The position numbers and the translations under genes were made by a program. The notes below the pieces were generated by a model. That model was not told the DNA's origin and searched no databases. It saw only the letters and a list, made by a program, of their open reading frames with translations. 12,539 bases of DNA from CAZAYB01 sp964489215 (GTDB lineage Bacteria; Planctomycetota; Phycisphaerae; Sedimentisphaerales; Anaerohalosphaeraceae): the NCBI GenBank assembly GCA_964489215.1, contig CAZAYB010000075.1:1-12539 (forward strand). The letters are read 5' to 3'. Shown here piece after piece: positions 1 to 6,735 of this stretch. Position 1 is the first letter of the stretch. Every line of letters starts with the position of its first letter.

Positions 1-69
1 ATACAATTTATAAACATATTGCTTATCAAAAATAATGATTTATCGACGTAAATGGGTTTGTAGTGATAA

Positions 70-267
70 CTTTTATCTGAACTCAGTTCAAAAACTCAGG
101 TTGTAATAAAGAGAAAAATCAGCCAGCACACATGGAGTGAAGATGGCAAGAATGGTCTGGCTATTTTCTCCAGCCTGGCCCAGACTGCTCAGCGCAGGAA
201 TGAAAAATTCAGCGATTTGGTGAGAACTGAGGTGAAAGCGAACCTACACGAGAAGAGAAAATATTAA
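70..267 (+). pseudogene. Decayed transposase C-terminal fragment (tentative)
   Basis: An open frame without a start codon runs from just after a TAA at 67-69 to a TAA at 265-267. Its translation, about 65 residues, contains WSEDGKNGLAIFSSLAQTAQ followed by a basic, helical tail. The pattern of a Ser-Glu-(x)-Gly stretch, then a hydrophobic helix ending in Thr-Ala, then a basic tail resembles, from memory, the C-termini of IS66-like transposases. No start, no catalytic core and no inverted repeat are visible, so only a remnant can be claimed. It may be the tail of an element whose body lies outside the window or has been lost. The family assignment is an inference; it could also be an unrelated broken gene. 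Confidence 0.3.
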
Positions 268-320
268 GCGCTTACTAAGATTTACACAGTTTTTTAAATA
301 TGATTATTCCCTAAGATATC

Positions 321-328
321 TATATAAG
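321..328 (+). promoter_or_regulatory. TATA box of the kinase-like gene
   Basis: TATATAAG lies 28-35 bases upstream of the ATG at 356, the spacing expected for an archaeal TATA box driving a transcript with little or no leader. It helps to decide the start: the TTG codon at 341 would fall at or before the transcription start, so ATG 356 is preferred. Confidence 0.6.
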
Positions 329-355
329 TTAGAATAACAGTTGTGGTGTGGAAAA

Positions 356-1228
356 ATGAAGAGATTCCATTATACAGAAGAGATGAACAATATTTCCAAG
401 GAGGGACTGGCTTTCGAAAAGCAAGAGGAATATGGACTTCCCGAATTCTCGAAAGAGGTTCCTTCTTCATCAAAAAAGAGGGAGAATGAACGATCGATAC
501 AAATATCCTATTCCTGGAAAAAAACCAAAACCTCTTTCCTGAAAGTCAAAACAATAGAATTCGATAGAACAGAGAATCTCGGAAATCTTTTTAGGATAGG
601 GGCGAGAGACGGTTCAGACAGCATCAAGACCAAGTATAACGGAGCATCGTACATTCTCAGGAAAACGGCCCTGGAAGTTGCCCAGGCACTATTCAAGGCG
701 GCCTCAAAGATGAAAGGCGGATTGGTAAGCATTGTGGGCTATCTTCGTTCACTAGGCGGAAATGACTATGTAATATCAAAGATAGAAGGCGAGGCATGGA
801 CCTTTGACAAACGGATAGCGAAAGAACCTTTCCATTATATTGAACTGGAATCCCTGGGGGATTCGGCCAAAAAGAAACTCACTGCGATGGTGGTGGAATC
901 CCTGGCAAGAATACATAGTGCTAATTTCATAATGGGAAGGTTCAGCCTCAACAATATTCTCATAAAGGAGAATGGCATGGAGATAATTGATCTTAGGAAA
1001 TTAAGAGTTAGCCGGAAGAAAGCATTTGTCGTAGATGAATTCAGGAACGTGATGCAGTACTTGTTTGCCCTTGGTTTGCTTGATAGGGAGGATATTTTCC
1101 CGGTCGTAGCTTCATACGAAACTATTAATCCGGAATCCTGCAAAGAATGGTATGAGATGCAAACCGGAGAGGAATCAAAAGATGATTTCGAAGTCACGAC
1201 ATTGATGGAAGAAAAGTTATTTGAATAA
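356..1228 (+). CDS. Protein-kinase-like fold protein lacking the catalytic Asp (putative pseudokinase)
   Basis: Predicted 290-residue soluble protein. Residues 1-65 are charged and low in hydrophobicity, probably flexible. From about residue 65 the sequence reads like a degenerate small kinase lobe. A hinge-like segment follows (YVISKIEGEAW, about 138-148), then a helix ending in LARIHS, then MGRFSLNNIL at about 193-202, where the Kdo/WaaP/RIO-type superfamily usually has HGDLxxxNIL. The catalytic Asp is replaced by Arg; the metal-binding Asn (about 200) and the Asp of the DFG position (IIDL, about 212) are kept. A helix FRNVMQYLFAL matches the position of helix F. No clear Gly-rich loop or VAIK lysine is seen. 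I infer a pseudokinase or a very divergent lipid/sugar/protein kinase; the substrate is unknown. Start chosen at ATG 356 rather than TTG 341 because of TATA placement. The stop abuts that of the opposing rad50-like gene. Confidence 0.5.
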   Translation: MKRFHYTEEMNNISKEGLAFEKQEEYGLPEFSKEVPSSSKKRENERSIQISYSWKKTKTSFLKVKTIEFDRTENLGNLFRIGARDGSDSIKTKYNGASYILRKTALEVAQALFKAASKMKGGLVSIVGYLRSLGGNDYVISKIEGEAWTFDKRIAKEPFHYIELESLGDSAKKKLTAMVVESLARIHSANFIMGRFSLNNILIKENGMEIIDLRKLRVSRKKAFVVDEFRNVMQYLFALGLLDREDIFPVVASYETINPESCKEWYEMQTGEESKDDFEVTTLMEEKLFE

Positions 1229-3532
1229 TTAGATTTCATAATACCTGCTTGGTCCGCTTATTCCTTTTTCTCTCTCCAAACGGTAACTGGAAGCGAAATC
1301 CGAACCCATCAAATCCTCCTCATGCGTGATCACGAAGGTCTGATTGACCACTTCAGGTACTTTTGACTGGAGGGTATCGGAAAGAAGGGAGATAGCTTCC
1401 TTATCAAGATTGTGAGTGGGTTCATCGAGTATGAGCCAACTTAGAGTAGGCGTCAACACCATGGCCAGGGCAACCCTGAGAGTCAACGCAGCGCTTGCAC
1501 GCTCACCCCCGCTCGCTATGCTCTCGAGAGGCTTCCATTCTCCCCTATCGTATACCTCGAAAAGATAGTCCTTCTCTGTTATCGATATCCTGATGGAGGA
1601 ATAATTGCGATACGGATAAAATATCGACCAGATTTCATTCATGGCTTTATTTATAGCATCAGTAAGACTATTTCGCAAGGAAAGTTGGGTTTCGAGCAGC
1701 CCGTTCTTGAAAATCGCGAGTTCATCCTCGAGATTGCTGCTTCTTCTTATCTGATCCTGAGTTTCTTTCAGGGAAACTAACTCGCCCTCCACTAATGGCA
1801 ACATCTCTGAAATGGAATCAAATTCCTTCTTGAATGATTTGGATTCCATAGAAAGGCGTTCAGTAGCAAGACGCAACCCTTCCATCCTGGATCTGGATCG
1901 ATCGAATGATGATTCATCGAATGCCATCTCACCAATCTGTTTCTGTATAGATTCACATCTTCTCCTGGCGTCTTCCATCTTCTCTCTTTTCTCGAATAAG
2001 GATTTCTGCTGGTCTATCCACCGGGATTTCGCCTGTATGCTCGTGGATAGTTCTTCGAGCGATTTCTCCATGGACTGTTTTTTTTCCTCATTCTCTTTAA
2101 GCTCCCGGGAATATCGGGAAAATTCCGAATTAAGTTCAGGAAGAGCATCCTGCTCCTTTGTGAGTGATTCTATCTTCTCTGAAAGATTATCTGATCGTTT
2201 TATCATCTTTATGATTCTGTCACGATAAGAATTCTTATCAGGCATGACCCTGTTTATCGATGCTGCTCTTTCTTTTGCTCTCTTGAGAGCATCGCTCTTT
2301 TCTTTGGATATCTTTTCCATGTGTTCGATTCCCAGTACATTCCCGCAAATAGGACATTCGCTGATGCCTGGACGAAGAGAGAGCAAAACCTTCTCCAGCT
2401 CCTTGATCTGATTCGCAAGAGATGTCTTCTCTGAATTGAGGGCAATAATCTCCTTATCTACTGATTCTGCCTCATTTACAAGCTCACTACCCGTCTTGCC
2501 TTTGAGGATGTCTGCCAGTTCTTTCTCCATACTTCTTATGGATTGGGCAGATTTGCCCAATGCCTTTATTTCTGATTCAAGCCTCGCAGTCTTCTTTATA
2601 AGAAATAAATGGTTCTTTCCGATCTCTTCCAGGCTTTTCTTCAGAATAGATTGCTTCCCTGAAAGTTCGTCATTGGCCTTTTTCTGCTTCACGTATTCCT
2701 CTTCAGTGGTGATATGGCCCTGAAGTTCTTTTTCCAGGGATTCGATATAACCCTTCAACTGCAGGAGCTCGTTCTTCGCAGAATCGTGCTTTTGCTTTTT
2801 TGATCTCAAGAGATTGAAGTGCTCGGATTCCTTGTCAAGTTCCTCTTTTTTCTGCTTAAGCTTTGCCTGAATATCTTCGAGGGATTTTCTCAAAGCCTCG
2901 GACTTTTCCGAAATCCGTTTTTTACGCTCTTCGAGTTCTTCCAATCGTTTCTCGTTGAACTTCTGTTCCATGAATTTCCGATTGGATCTTATCCGATTGA
3001 TCACTGAAACGACATTGGATCTTGCATTCTCGAAGCGATCCAGACCCAGGAGTGAATCCATCTCCAGCTTTCTTTTCCTGGGATCAAGGGTAAGAAAATA
3101 ATCCGTATTGTTCTGCTCTGAATAGATGGCCCTGGTGAAAAGATCATAATCTATTCCAAGAAGCTGTTCCACATAAGCAGTTACCGCTTTGGGACCGGTA
3201 TCGATCATATTCCCGTCTTTCGAAATTTCGGCAGTGGATGATGAGCCTTTCTTTGTCCTGGTTATCCTGCGCTTTGCAAGATAATCCGAGCCATTCCAAT
3301 GGAATTTGAGATCAACAGCCGCCCCATCCTGGTCAAATCGTATCAGATCGGTAGTCTTCAGTTTCCTCCTCTCCAGTGCGGGAAAAGTGCCAAATAAGGC
3401 AAAGCTAATGGCATCCAGTACGCTTGATTTCCCACTTCCCATTATGCCGACCAAGAGGTTGGTGCCCTTCTTGAACTTCAATTCCGTGTTCTCATGAGAT
3501 CTCCAATTGTTCAATCGGATAGAATTTATCAT
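1229..3532 (-). CDS. rad50: Rad50-like SMC-family ATPase (DNA double-strand break repair)
   Basis: Predicted 767-residue ABC/SMC ATPase, shorter than typical archaeal Rad50 (around 850-900). The N-terminal half ATPase domain has Walker A GIMGSGKSS at 29-37 and a Q-loop-like region YSEQNN near 138. A long Glu/Lys-rich coiled coil runs from about 185 to 390, then the zinc-hook CPIC at 393-396, then a returning coiled coil to about 620. The C-terminal half has signature SGGERAS at 684-690, Walker B LILDEP ending near 705 with the D-loop HNLD, and an H-loop His in ITHEED near 737. Known role: with Mre11 it tethers and processes DNA ends. No mre11, herA or nurA neighbour is visible, so the partner must lie elsewhere. 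Start chosen at ATG 3532, where Rad50 homology begins (MINSIRLNNWRSHE); an upstream in-frame extension of 25 codons has no homology and would run past the promoter. No Shine-Dalgarno is seen. Confidence 0.9.
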   Translation of the reverse strand: MINSIRLNNWRSHENTELKFKKGTNLLVGIMGSGKSSVLDAISFALFGTFPALERRKLKTTDLIRFDQDGAAVDLKFHWNGSDYLAKRRITRTKKGSSSTAEISKDGNMIDTGPKAVTAYVEQLLGIDYDLFTRAIYSEQNNTDYFLTLDPRKRKLEMDSLLGLDRFENARSNVVSVINRIRSNRKFMEQKFNEKRLEELEERKKRISEKSEALRKSLEDIQAKLKQKKEELDKESEHFNLLRSKKQKHDSAKNELLQLKGYIESLEKELQGHITTEEEYVKQKKANDELSGKQSILKKSLEEIGKNHLFLIKKTARLESEIKALGKSAQSIRSMEKELADILKGKTGSELVNEAESVDKEIIALNSEKTSLANQIKELEKVLLSLRPGISECPICGNVLGIEHMEKISKEKSDALKRAKERAASINRVMPDKNSYRDRIIKMIKRSDNLSEKIESLTKEQDALPELNSEFSRYSRELKENEEKKQSMEKSLEELSTSIQAKSRWIDQQKSLFEKREKMEDARRRCESIQKQIGEMAFDESSFDRSRSRMEGLRLATERLSMESKSFKKEFDSISEMLPLVEGELVSLKETQDQIRRSSNLEDELAIFKNGLLETQLSLRNSLTDAINKAMNEIWSIFYPYRNYSSIRISITEKDYLFEVYDRGEWKPLESIASGGERASAALTLRVALAMVLTPTLSWLILDEPTHNLDKEAISLLSDTLQSKVPEVVNQTFVITHEEDLMGSDFASSYRLEREKGISGPSRYYEI

Positions 3533-3568
3533 AAGAGAATGATTGGTAGGAAAGGGATAAAAAATCCA

Positions 3569-3575
3569 GTTTATA
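3569..3575 (-). promoter_or_regulatory. Candidate TATA box for the rad50-like gene
   Basis: On the minus strand TATAAAC lies 37-43 bases upstream of the rad50-like ATG at 3532. This would give a leader of roughly 12-15 bases. It shares the 84-base divergent intergenic region with the mscL-like promoter. Confidence 0.4.
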
Positions 3576-3588
3576 CTCCCCGTAAAGC

Positions 3589-3599
3589 ATAAATAATCT
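3589..3599 (+). promoter_or_regulatory. Candidate TATA box for the mscL-like gene
   Basis: CATAAATAATC is centred about 24 bases before ATG 3617, fitting a leaderless or very short-leader transcript. It faces away from the rad50-like promoter in the same small divergent region. Confidence 0.4.
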
Positions 3600-3616
3600 C
3601 TTTGCACAGGGAATCC

Positions 3617-3922
3617 ATGGGGATTATATCCGAATTCCGGCAGTTTCTTGAGGAGTATAAAGTGACCGCTCTTGCTTTGGCTTTCATTATCGGAAAAGCA
3701 GTGAACGATCTGGTTTGGTCTCTATCGAACAATGTGATAATGCCATTTACTGAGGTGTTGATCCCTTCCGGAACCTGGGAGAACGCTTCTCTGTCTCTAG
3801 GTCCCGTCGATATCATGTGGGGGCCCTTCTTATCCGCACTTATATATTTCGTTATTATAGCGTTTATCGTTTTCCTCATAGCGAAATTCTTGCTCAACGA
3901 GAAAGAAGTGAAGAAGAGATAG
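3617..3922 (+). CDS. mscL: MscL-family large-conductance mechanosensitive channel
   Basis: Predicted 101-residue inner-membrane protein, within the size range of short MscL proteins. An amphipathic N-terminus (GIISEFRQFLEEYK) precedes TM1 at about 15-45 (ALALAFIIGKAVNDLV then IMPF). A short loop of about 20 residues follows, then TM2 at about 70-93 (ALIYFVIIAFIVFLIAK) and a basic tail EKEVKKR. The FIIG and NVIMP positions align with VIIG and DIIMP of bacterial MscL. Compared with E. coli, the Asp at the start of TM1 and the pore-lining Gly are both replaced by Ala, so gating may differ. Known role: a homopentameric emergency valve that opens on membrane tension during hypo-osmotic shock. ATG 3617 is preferred over the TTG at 3602; an AGGGA lies just upstream. 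It is 52 bases before the pckA-like gene, with no obvious functional link. Confidence 0.78.
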   Translation: MGIISEFRQFLEEYKVTALALAFIIGKAVNDLVWSLSNNVIMPFTEVLIPSGTWENASLSLGPVDIMWGPFLSALIYFVIIAFIVFLIAKFLLNEKEVKKR

Positions 3923-3974
3923 GCTTTGAATCTGCCACCGGAAACATCAAAAAGTAAAAGATCCAATCATTCCC

Positions 3975-5480
3975 ATGGTATTCCTGAAGCAATTCGAAGA
4001 GATCGAAAAAAAACTGAAGATACTGGATAATCCTGACGAGGAAGAGCTCCGCACTCTTTCGAGGAACAAGGCGATAGCAACAGGATATGGGAGCCTTGTG
4101 TATCCTACTCGCATCAAAGGGCGAAGCGCAAGCAAGACCGAGATAATAAAAGGGGACCAAAAGGAAGGATATCAAAGGCTGATTGAAAAGATTTCTGATT
4201 ATCTGAATGGTAAACAGATGATATGTCTTGATCGTGAGATTGGAGATGAAAAATCATTCTCGTGCAGGGCTTATGTTTCAAGAGAGTATGCCAATATTCC
4301 CTATCTCTGGGGCAGAATGCTCTTCAGACCAAATGAATGTAAAAACCCGGATTTCAGGACTATCCAGGTTCCTGAATGGCCTGAGACGAAGGTATTGGTA
4401 GATCCTGAGGAAGGAGTATCATTTATCCTAGGTTCGGACTATACCGGGGAGCTGAAGAAAGCGAATCTCAGGCTTGCAATGTATCAAACCAAAAAGGCAG
4501 GAGGTTTGGGCCTCCACGCGGGTTCGAAATTGATGAAAGTGAGGGAAGGTGACGGGAATTTGAAAGAAAAAGGGATACTGCTGTTTGGTTTGAGCGCTAC
4601 CGGGAAGACTACACTTACCTGCCACCATCATTGGCTTGATGAGGAAAATGGAGAGGGCGTGATTATAAGACAGGATGACGTTGTGCTCATGCAAAAAGAT
4701 TCATCCTGCCTTGGAACCGAGCGGAATTTTTATATCAAAACGGATGGCCTGGAACCTGTGAACCAGCCTCTGCTCTACAAGGCCGCGACAAGAGAGGATA
4801 CGCTTTTTGAGAATGTCGTGGTGAATGAGGATGGCTTGATAGATTTTTTTGATACATCGATCACTACCAACGGCAGGGCGGTAATATCCAGAAATAAGAT
4901 GAGATACACAGATTCGTCAATTGATCTTGAGAAAGCGGATATTATCATATTCATAACAAGATCGAATGGGATAGTGCCTCCTGTAGCAAAGCTCGATGAG
5001 CTCAGTGGTGCGGCATTCTTTATGTTGGGTGAATCGATGGGAAGTGCTGCTTCTGATGTGGATCCCGGAAAACCAAGACGGGTCGTCGGCACCAATCCTT
5101 TCATCATCGGTTCTCGAGGCAAAGAGGGGAACAGATTCCACGAACTTCTCAGGGTCAATCCGCACCTGGAATGCTATCTCCTTAATACGGGGAGCATTGG
5201 AGAGGGCGGGCGGAATCCTGAAAAGATAACCGTTCATGATTCAGCAGTTATTTTACGTGAGATAGCGCGCGGGGGAGTAGAATGGAGGAAGGATTCTTAC
5301 TGGAATTATCTTGTCCTTGAGGACTGCCCTGGTGTTGATATCTCAAAGTTCCAGCCTGAAAGGCATTATAATGAAGATGAATATCTTAAGAAGACCCGGC
5401 TTCTTGAAAAAGACCGTCATGAGTGGCTAAATGCTTTTGAAGAGCTATCACCAAGGATAAAACAGGCGCTTTGGAGGTAG
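3975..5480 (+). CDS. pckA: Phosphoenolpyruvate carboxykinase, ATP-dependent type
   Basis: Predicted 501-residue cytosolic enzyme, close to the usual 510-540. Known reaction: oxaloacetate plus ATP gives phosphoenolpyruvate, CO2 and ADP, the entry to gluconeogenesis. An N-terminal GRSASK motif (about 49-54) matches the substrate-binding GRSP(K) region. The P-loop GLSATGKTTL is at 205-214, where the common form is GLSGTGKTTL; here the second Gly is Ala. The kinase-2-type metal site RQDDVV has D234 and D235. TNGRAVISR at about 298-306 supplies the conserved Arg. NTGSIGEGG at about 404-412 matches the NTGW(V/T)GG segment, and the C-terminus has GGVEWRKD. It is divergent from the bacterial family but keeps the order of motifs. 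It may be read from its own weak AT-rich promoter near 3948-3960 or by read-through from mscL. A GTP-type enzyme is unlikely given the ATP-type P-loop and size. Confidence 0.88.
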   Translation: MVFLKQFEEIEKKLKILDNPDEEELRTLSRNKAIATGYGSLVYPTRIKGRSASKTEIIKGDQKEGYQRLIEKISDYLNGKQMICLDREIGDEKSFSCRAYVSREYANIPYLWGRMLFRPNECKNPDFRTIQVPEWPETKVLVDPEEGVSFILGSDYTGELKKANLRLAMYQTKKAGGLGLHAGSKLMKVREGDGNLKEKGILLFGLSATGKTTLTCHHHWLDEENGEGVIIRQDDVVLMQKDSSCLGTERNFYIKTDGLEPVNQPLLYKAATREDTLFENVVVNEDGLIDFFDTSITTNGRAVISRNKMRYTDSSIDLEKADIIIFITRSNGIVPPVAKLDELSGAAFFMLGESMGSAASDVDPGKPRRVVGTNPFIIGSRGKEGNRFHELLRVNPHLECYLLNTGSIGEGGRNPEKITVHDSAVILREIARGGVEWRKDSYWNYLVLEDCPGVDISKFQPERHYNEDEYLKKTRLLEKDRHEWLNAFEELSPRIKQALWR

Positions 5481-5508
5481 TTTTCCATTTAGCAACATTT
5501 TTAAAGAC

Positions 5509-5518
5509 TAATATACAT
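5509..5518 (+). promoter_or_regulatory. TATA box of the orphan lipoprotein gene
   Basis: TAATATACAT is centred about 26 bases before ATG 5539, the exact spacing for a leaderless archaeal mRNA. An AGGA at 5529-5532 is close to the start but would be at or before the transcription start. Confidence 0.5.
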
Positions 5519-5538
5519 TTATTGGTTTAGGAATTTCA

Positions 5539-6186
5539 ATGAAAAAACTTAGATTCGGTTCTGTGAAAAGAAAACTAATGACAACCAGTGCTGTAGCACT
5601 TACATCCCTAGCCTTCAGCTGTGGAGCTCCGGGGAGTGGGAGCACTTTAAATCAACAGACAAAGATTGTTTCAGGTAAAGAGATTAAAGTGGAGGACATC
5701 ACAGGCAGTGCGCGGATAAGAGGCCCTGATTTTAAACTGGCCGCAAAAGCATATGTAACAGTTGATGAATTTGGATCGATAAAATTCTCAAGCCCGCAAA
5801 TACCTCTGAATATTGAAGAGGCGGACATTGCAAGATCAAGAGCCTCTGCTGAAGTAGAAGTCAGGTTGGATGTTTTAGAGAAGAGGATCACTATTGATGT
5901 GGAGACCAACGAATTAGCTAAACAAGTTAGTTCCAAATTGGAATCACCCTTCAATGGATCCGAAAGAGGTTCAATAGCAATCCATCCATCCAAAGATTCG
6001 AGGCATCTTGATATCTATGCAATACCTCATGATGGGCACAAGTACTCAAAAGAGATCATGGTCTTTAGAATAAGCTTTGGTGGTGCTGTGAAAAGGAATG
6101 TCTTCAATCAGCTTGGAGAAAAAGTCCATGATGAAGGTTCTCTGGGAGAGCTGGACATTACAAAACACCGAGGAGAGATGTTATAA
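5539..6186 (+). CDS. Predicted secreted protein or lipoprotein of unknown function
   Basis: Predicted 215 residues. The N-terminus has a basic region (KKLRFGSVKRK), a hydrophobic stretch about 15-26, and LAFSC at about 24-28, compatible with a lipobox, followed by a small flexible segment GAPGSGST. The rest (about 45-215) is soluble with alternating hydrophobic residues suggestive of beta strands, for example AEVEVRLDVLEKRITIDVET near 112-131, and ends in a charged tail without a second membrane helix. I recognise no family and assign no function. It probably sits on the outer face of the cytoplasmic membrane. It has its own promoter, and its stop lies about 60 bases before the start of the candidate structured RNA on the same strand. 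Whether the two are functionally linked cannot be told from the sequence. Confidence 0.7.
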   Translation: MKKLRFGSVKRKLMTTSAVALTSLAFSCGAPGSGSTLNQQTKIVSGKEIKVEDITGSARIRGPDFKLAAKAYVTVDEFGSIKFSSPQIPLNIEEADIARSRASAEVEVRLDVLEKRITIDVETNELAKQVSSKLESPFNGSERGSIAIHPSKDSRHLDIYAIPHDGHKYSKEIMVFRISFGGAVKRNVFNQLGEKVHDEGSLGELDITKHRGEML

Positions 6187-6218
6187 ACCGAATGAGCTGC
6201 GGGCACTCCTGCCAACCA

Positions 6219-6230
6219 TTTTTATAGATA
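6219..6230 (+). promoter_or_regulatory. Candidate TATA box of the structured RNA
   Basis: A TTTTTATAGATA stretch lies 25 bases or so before position 6248-6250, where the structured segment begins. No ORF with a plausible start is placed to use it, which points to a non-coding transcript. A second AT-rich box AAATATATT at 6239-6247 could give a start near 6270 instead. Confidence 0.45.
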
Positions 6231-6247
6231 TAGGATGGAAATATATT

Positions 6248-6640
6248 GGATGATGACAAAGGTGATCACCGAGCTAATGTTCTAAGCCAGCCAACCGCAA
6301 CCGATGTCAATCGATTGTAGTTCAGAGGGTTTTCCCCGGCCACAGCATTGAGTGATGACGAGTGACGTGCGGTCTGACATAAATTGAGTCCCTTATGAAA
6401 CAACGTTTCATAGGAGCACAGGGAACTGCGTTCCCCCCTGTTCCAGTAGTGAGTCTGGTCTTGCTGGCAACAGTTTCTGGTTTTGAGAGGGAGCAGTGCT
6501 GAAAATGCGCACTGTCAGTCTCAGAATTCGGTGTCTTGGGTGTCAAGACATATGGGAGAGCTGTCCGCACCATGCATTGGTAGGGTATCGTTAACTACTC
6601 CAAGTAAAGACTTGCCAATGCTGCATCCGAAGGATTCACA
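6248..6640 (+). ncRNA. Candidate structured non-coding RNA, class unknown
   Basis: This stretch has no credible coding frame but is dense in perfect hairpins: 6394-6401/6405-6412 (8 bp, loop AAC), 6421-6426/6430-6435 (6 bp, loop TGC), 6494-6499/6509-6514 (6 bp), 6532-6538/6544-6550 (7 bp plus a G-U), 6601-6605/6610-6614 (5 bp, loop AAAG) and 6625-6628/6632-6635 (4 bp, loop GAA). GCATTGG at 6574-6580 pairs with CCAATGC at 6615-6621 around the 6601-6614 hairpin, giving a multibranched element. Long-range pairs include GTGCGG 6367-6372 with CCGCAC 6565-6570, and GGATG 6248-6252 with CATCC 6624-6628, which would close the ends. A TATA box lies upstream and a hairpin plus T-runs lie downstream. 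Size (about 390 nt) is in the range of RNase P or SRP RNA, but I could not find the conserved core of either. It could also be an eroded mobile element. Confidence 0.5.
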
Positions 6641-6647
6641 ATATGAC

Positions 6648-6664
6648 AAAAATTCAAAATTTTT
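6648..6664 (+). terminator. AT hairpin at the 3' end of the structured RNA
   Basis: AAAAATT and AATTTTT form a perfect 7-bp stem with loop CAA, the 3' arm ending in T5. It directly follows the structured region and could mark or protect its 3' end. Confidence 0.35.
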
Positions 6665-6711
6665 CTACTTGACTTCGCCAGATTAAAATAAAGAAGGTTT
6701 TCTGTTTTATC

Positions 6712-6717
6712 TTTTTT
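6712..6717 (+). terminator. T6 run, plus-strand archaeal-type terminator
   Basis: Six T in a row follow the T-rich stretch from about 6697. Archaeal RNA polymerase commonly stops at such runs. It faces the opposing terminator of the ogg gene. Confidence 0.35.
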
Positions 6718-6729
6718 GTGAATAATATG

Positions 6730-6735
6730 AAAAAA
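6730..6735 (-). terminator. T6 run downstream of ogg on the minus strand
   Basis: On the minus strand GGG is followed by six T about 21 bases after the ogg stop codon. It is a plausible terminator for the transglutaminase-ogg transcript. Confidence 0.4.

Noticed and set aside
341..355. TTG start for the kinase-like gene
   Set aside because: The TATA box at 321-328 would start transcription after or at this codon; ATG 356 fits a leaderless mRNA.
1812..3007. Ser/Phe-rich frames opposite the rad50-like gene
   Set aside because: They are the reverse complement of the Glu/Lys-rich coiled coil and have no independent support.
3533..3607. N-terminal extension of the rad50-like gene by 25 codons
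   Set aside because: Family homology begins at ATG 3532, and the extension contains the divergent promoter region.
6250..6377. C/D box sRNA (ATGATGA at 6250-6256, GTGATGA at 6352-6358, CTGA at 6374-6377)
   Set aside because: The boxes do not occur in the C-D'-C'-D order with guide spacing and the first C box has no partner D box.
6443..6514. SRP RNA helix 8-like stretch (GAGA loop followed by GGAGCAG)
   Set aside because: The GGGAGCAG piece and a GNRA-like loop are present, but the flanking stem would be only U-G pairs and the asymmetric-loop bases are missing; the whole segment does not fold as the long rod of SRP RNA.
6248..6640. RNase P RNA
   Set aside because: Length and promoter would fit, but the universally conserved boxes that form helix P4 are not seen on either strand. 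A covariance-model search is still needed, since a divergent form cannot be excluded by eye.
6322..6686. Open frames of 67-83 codons on both strands within the RNA region
   Set aside because: They have atypical composition, no ribosome binding site, overlap one another on opposite strands and coincide with the hairpins. They are better explained as chance frames in a structured RNA.
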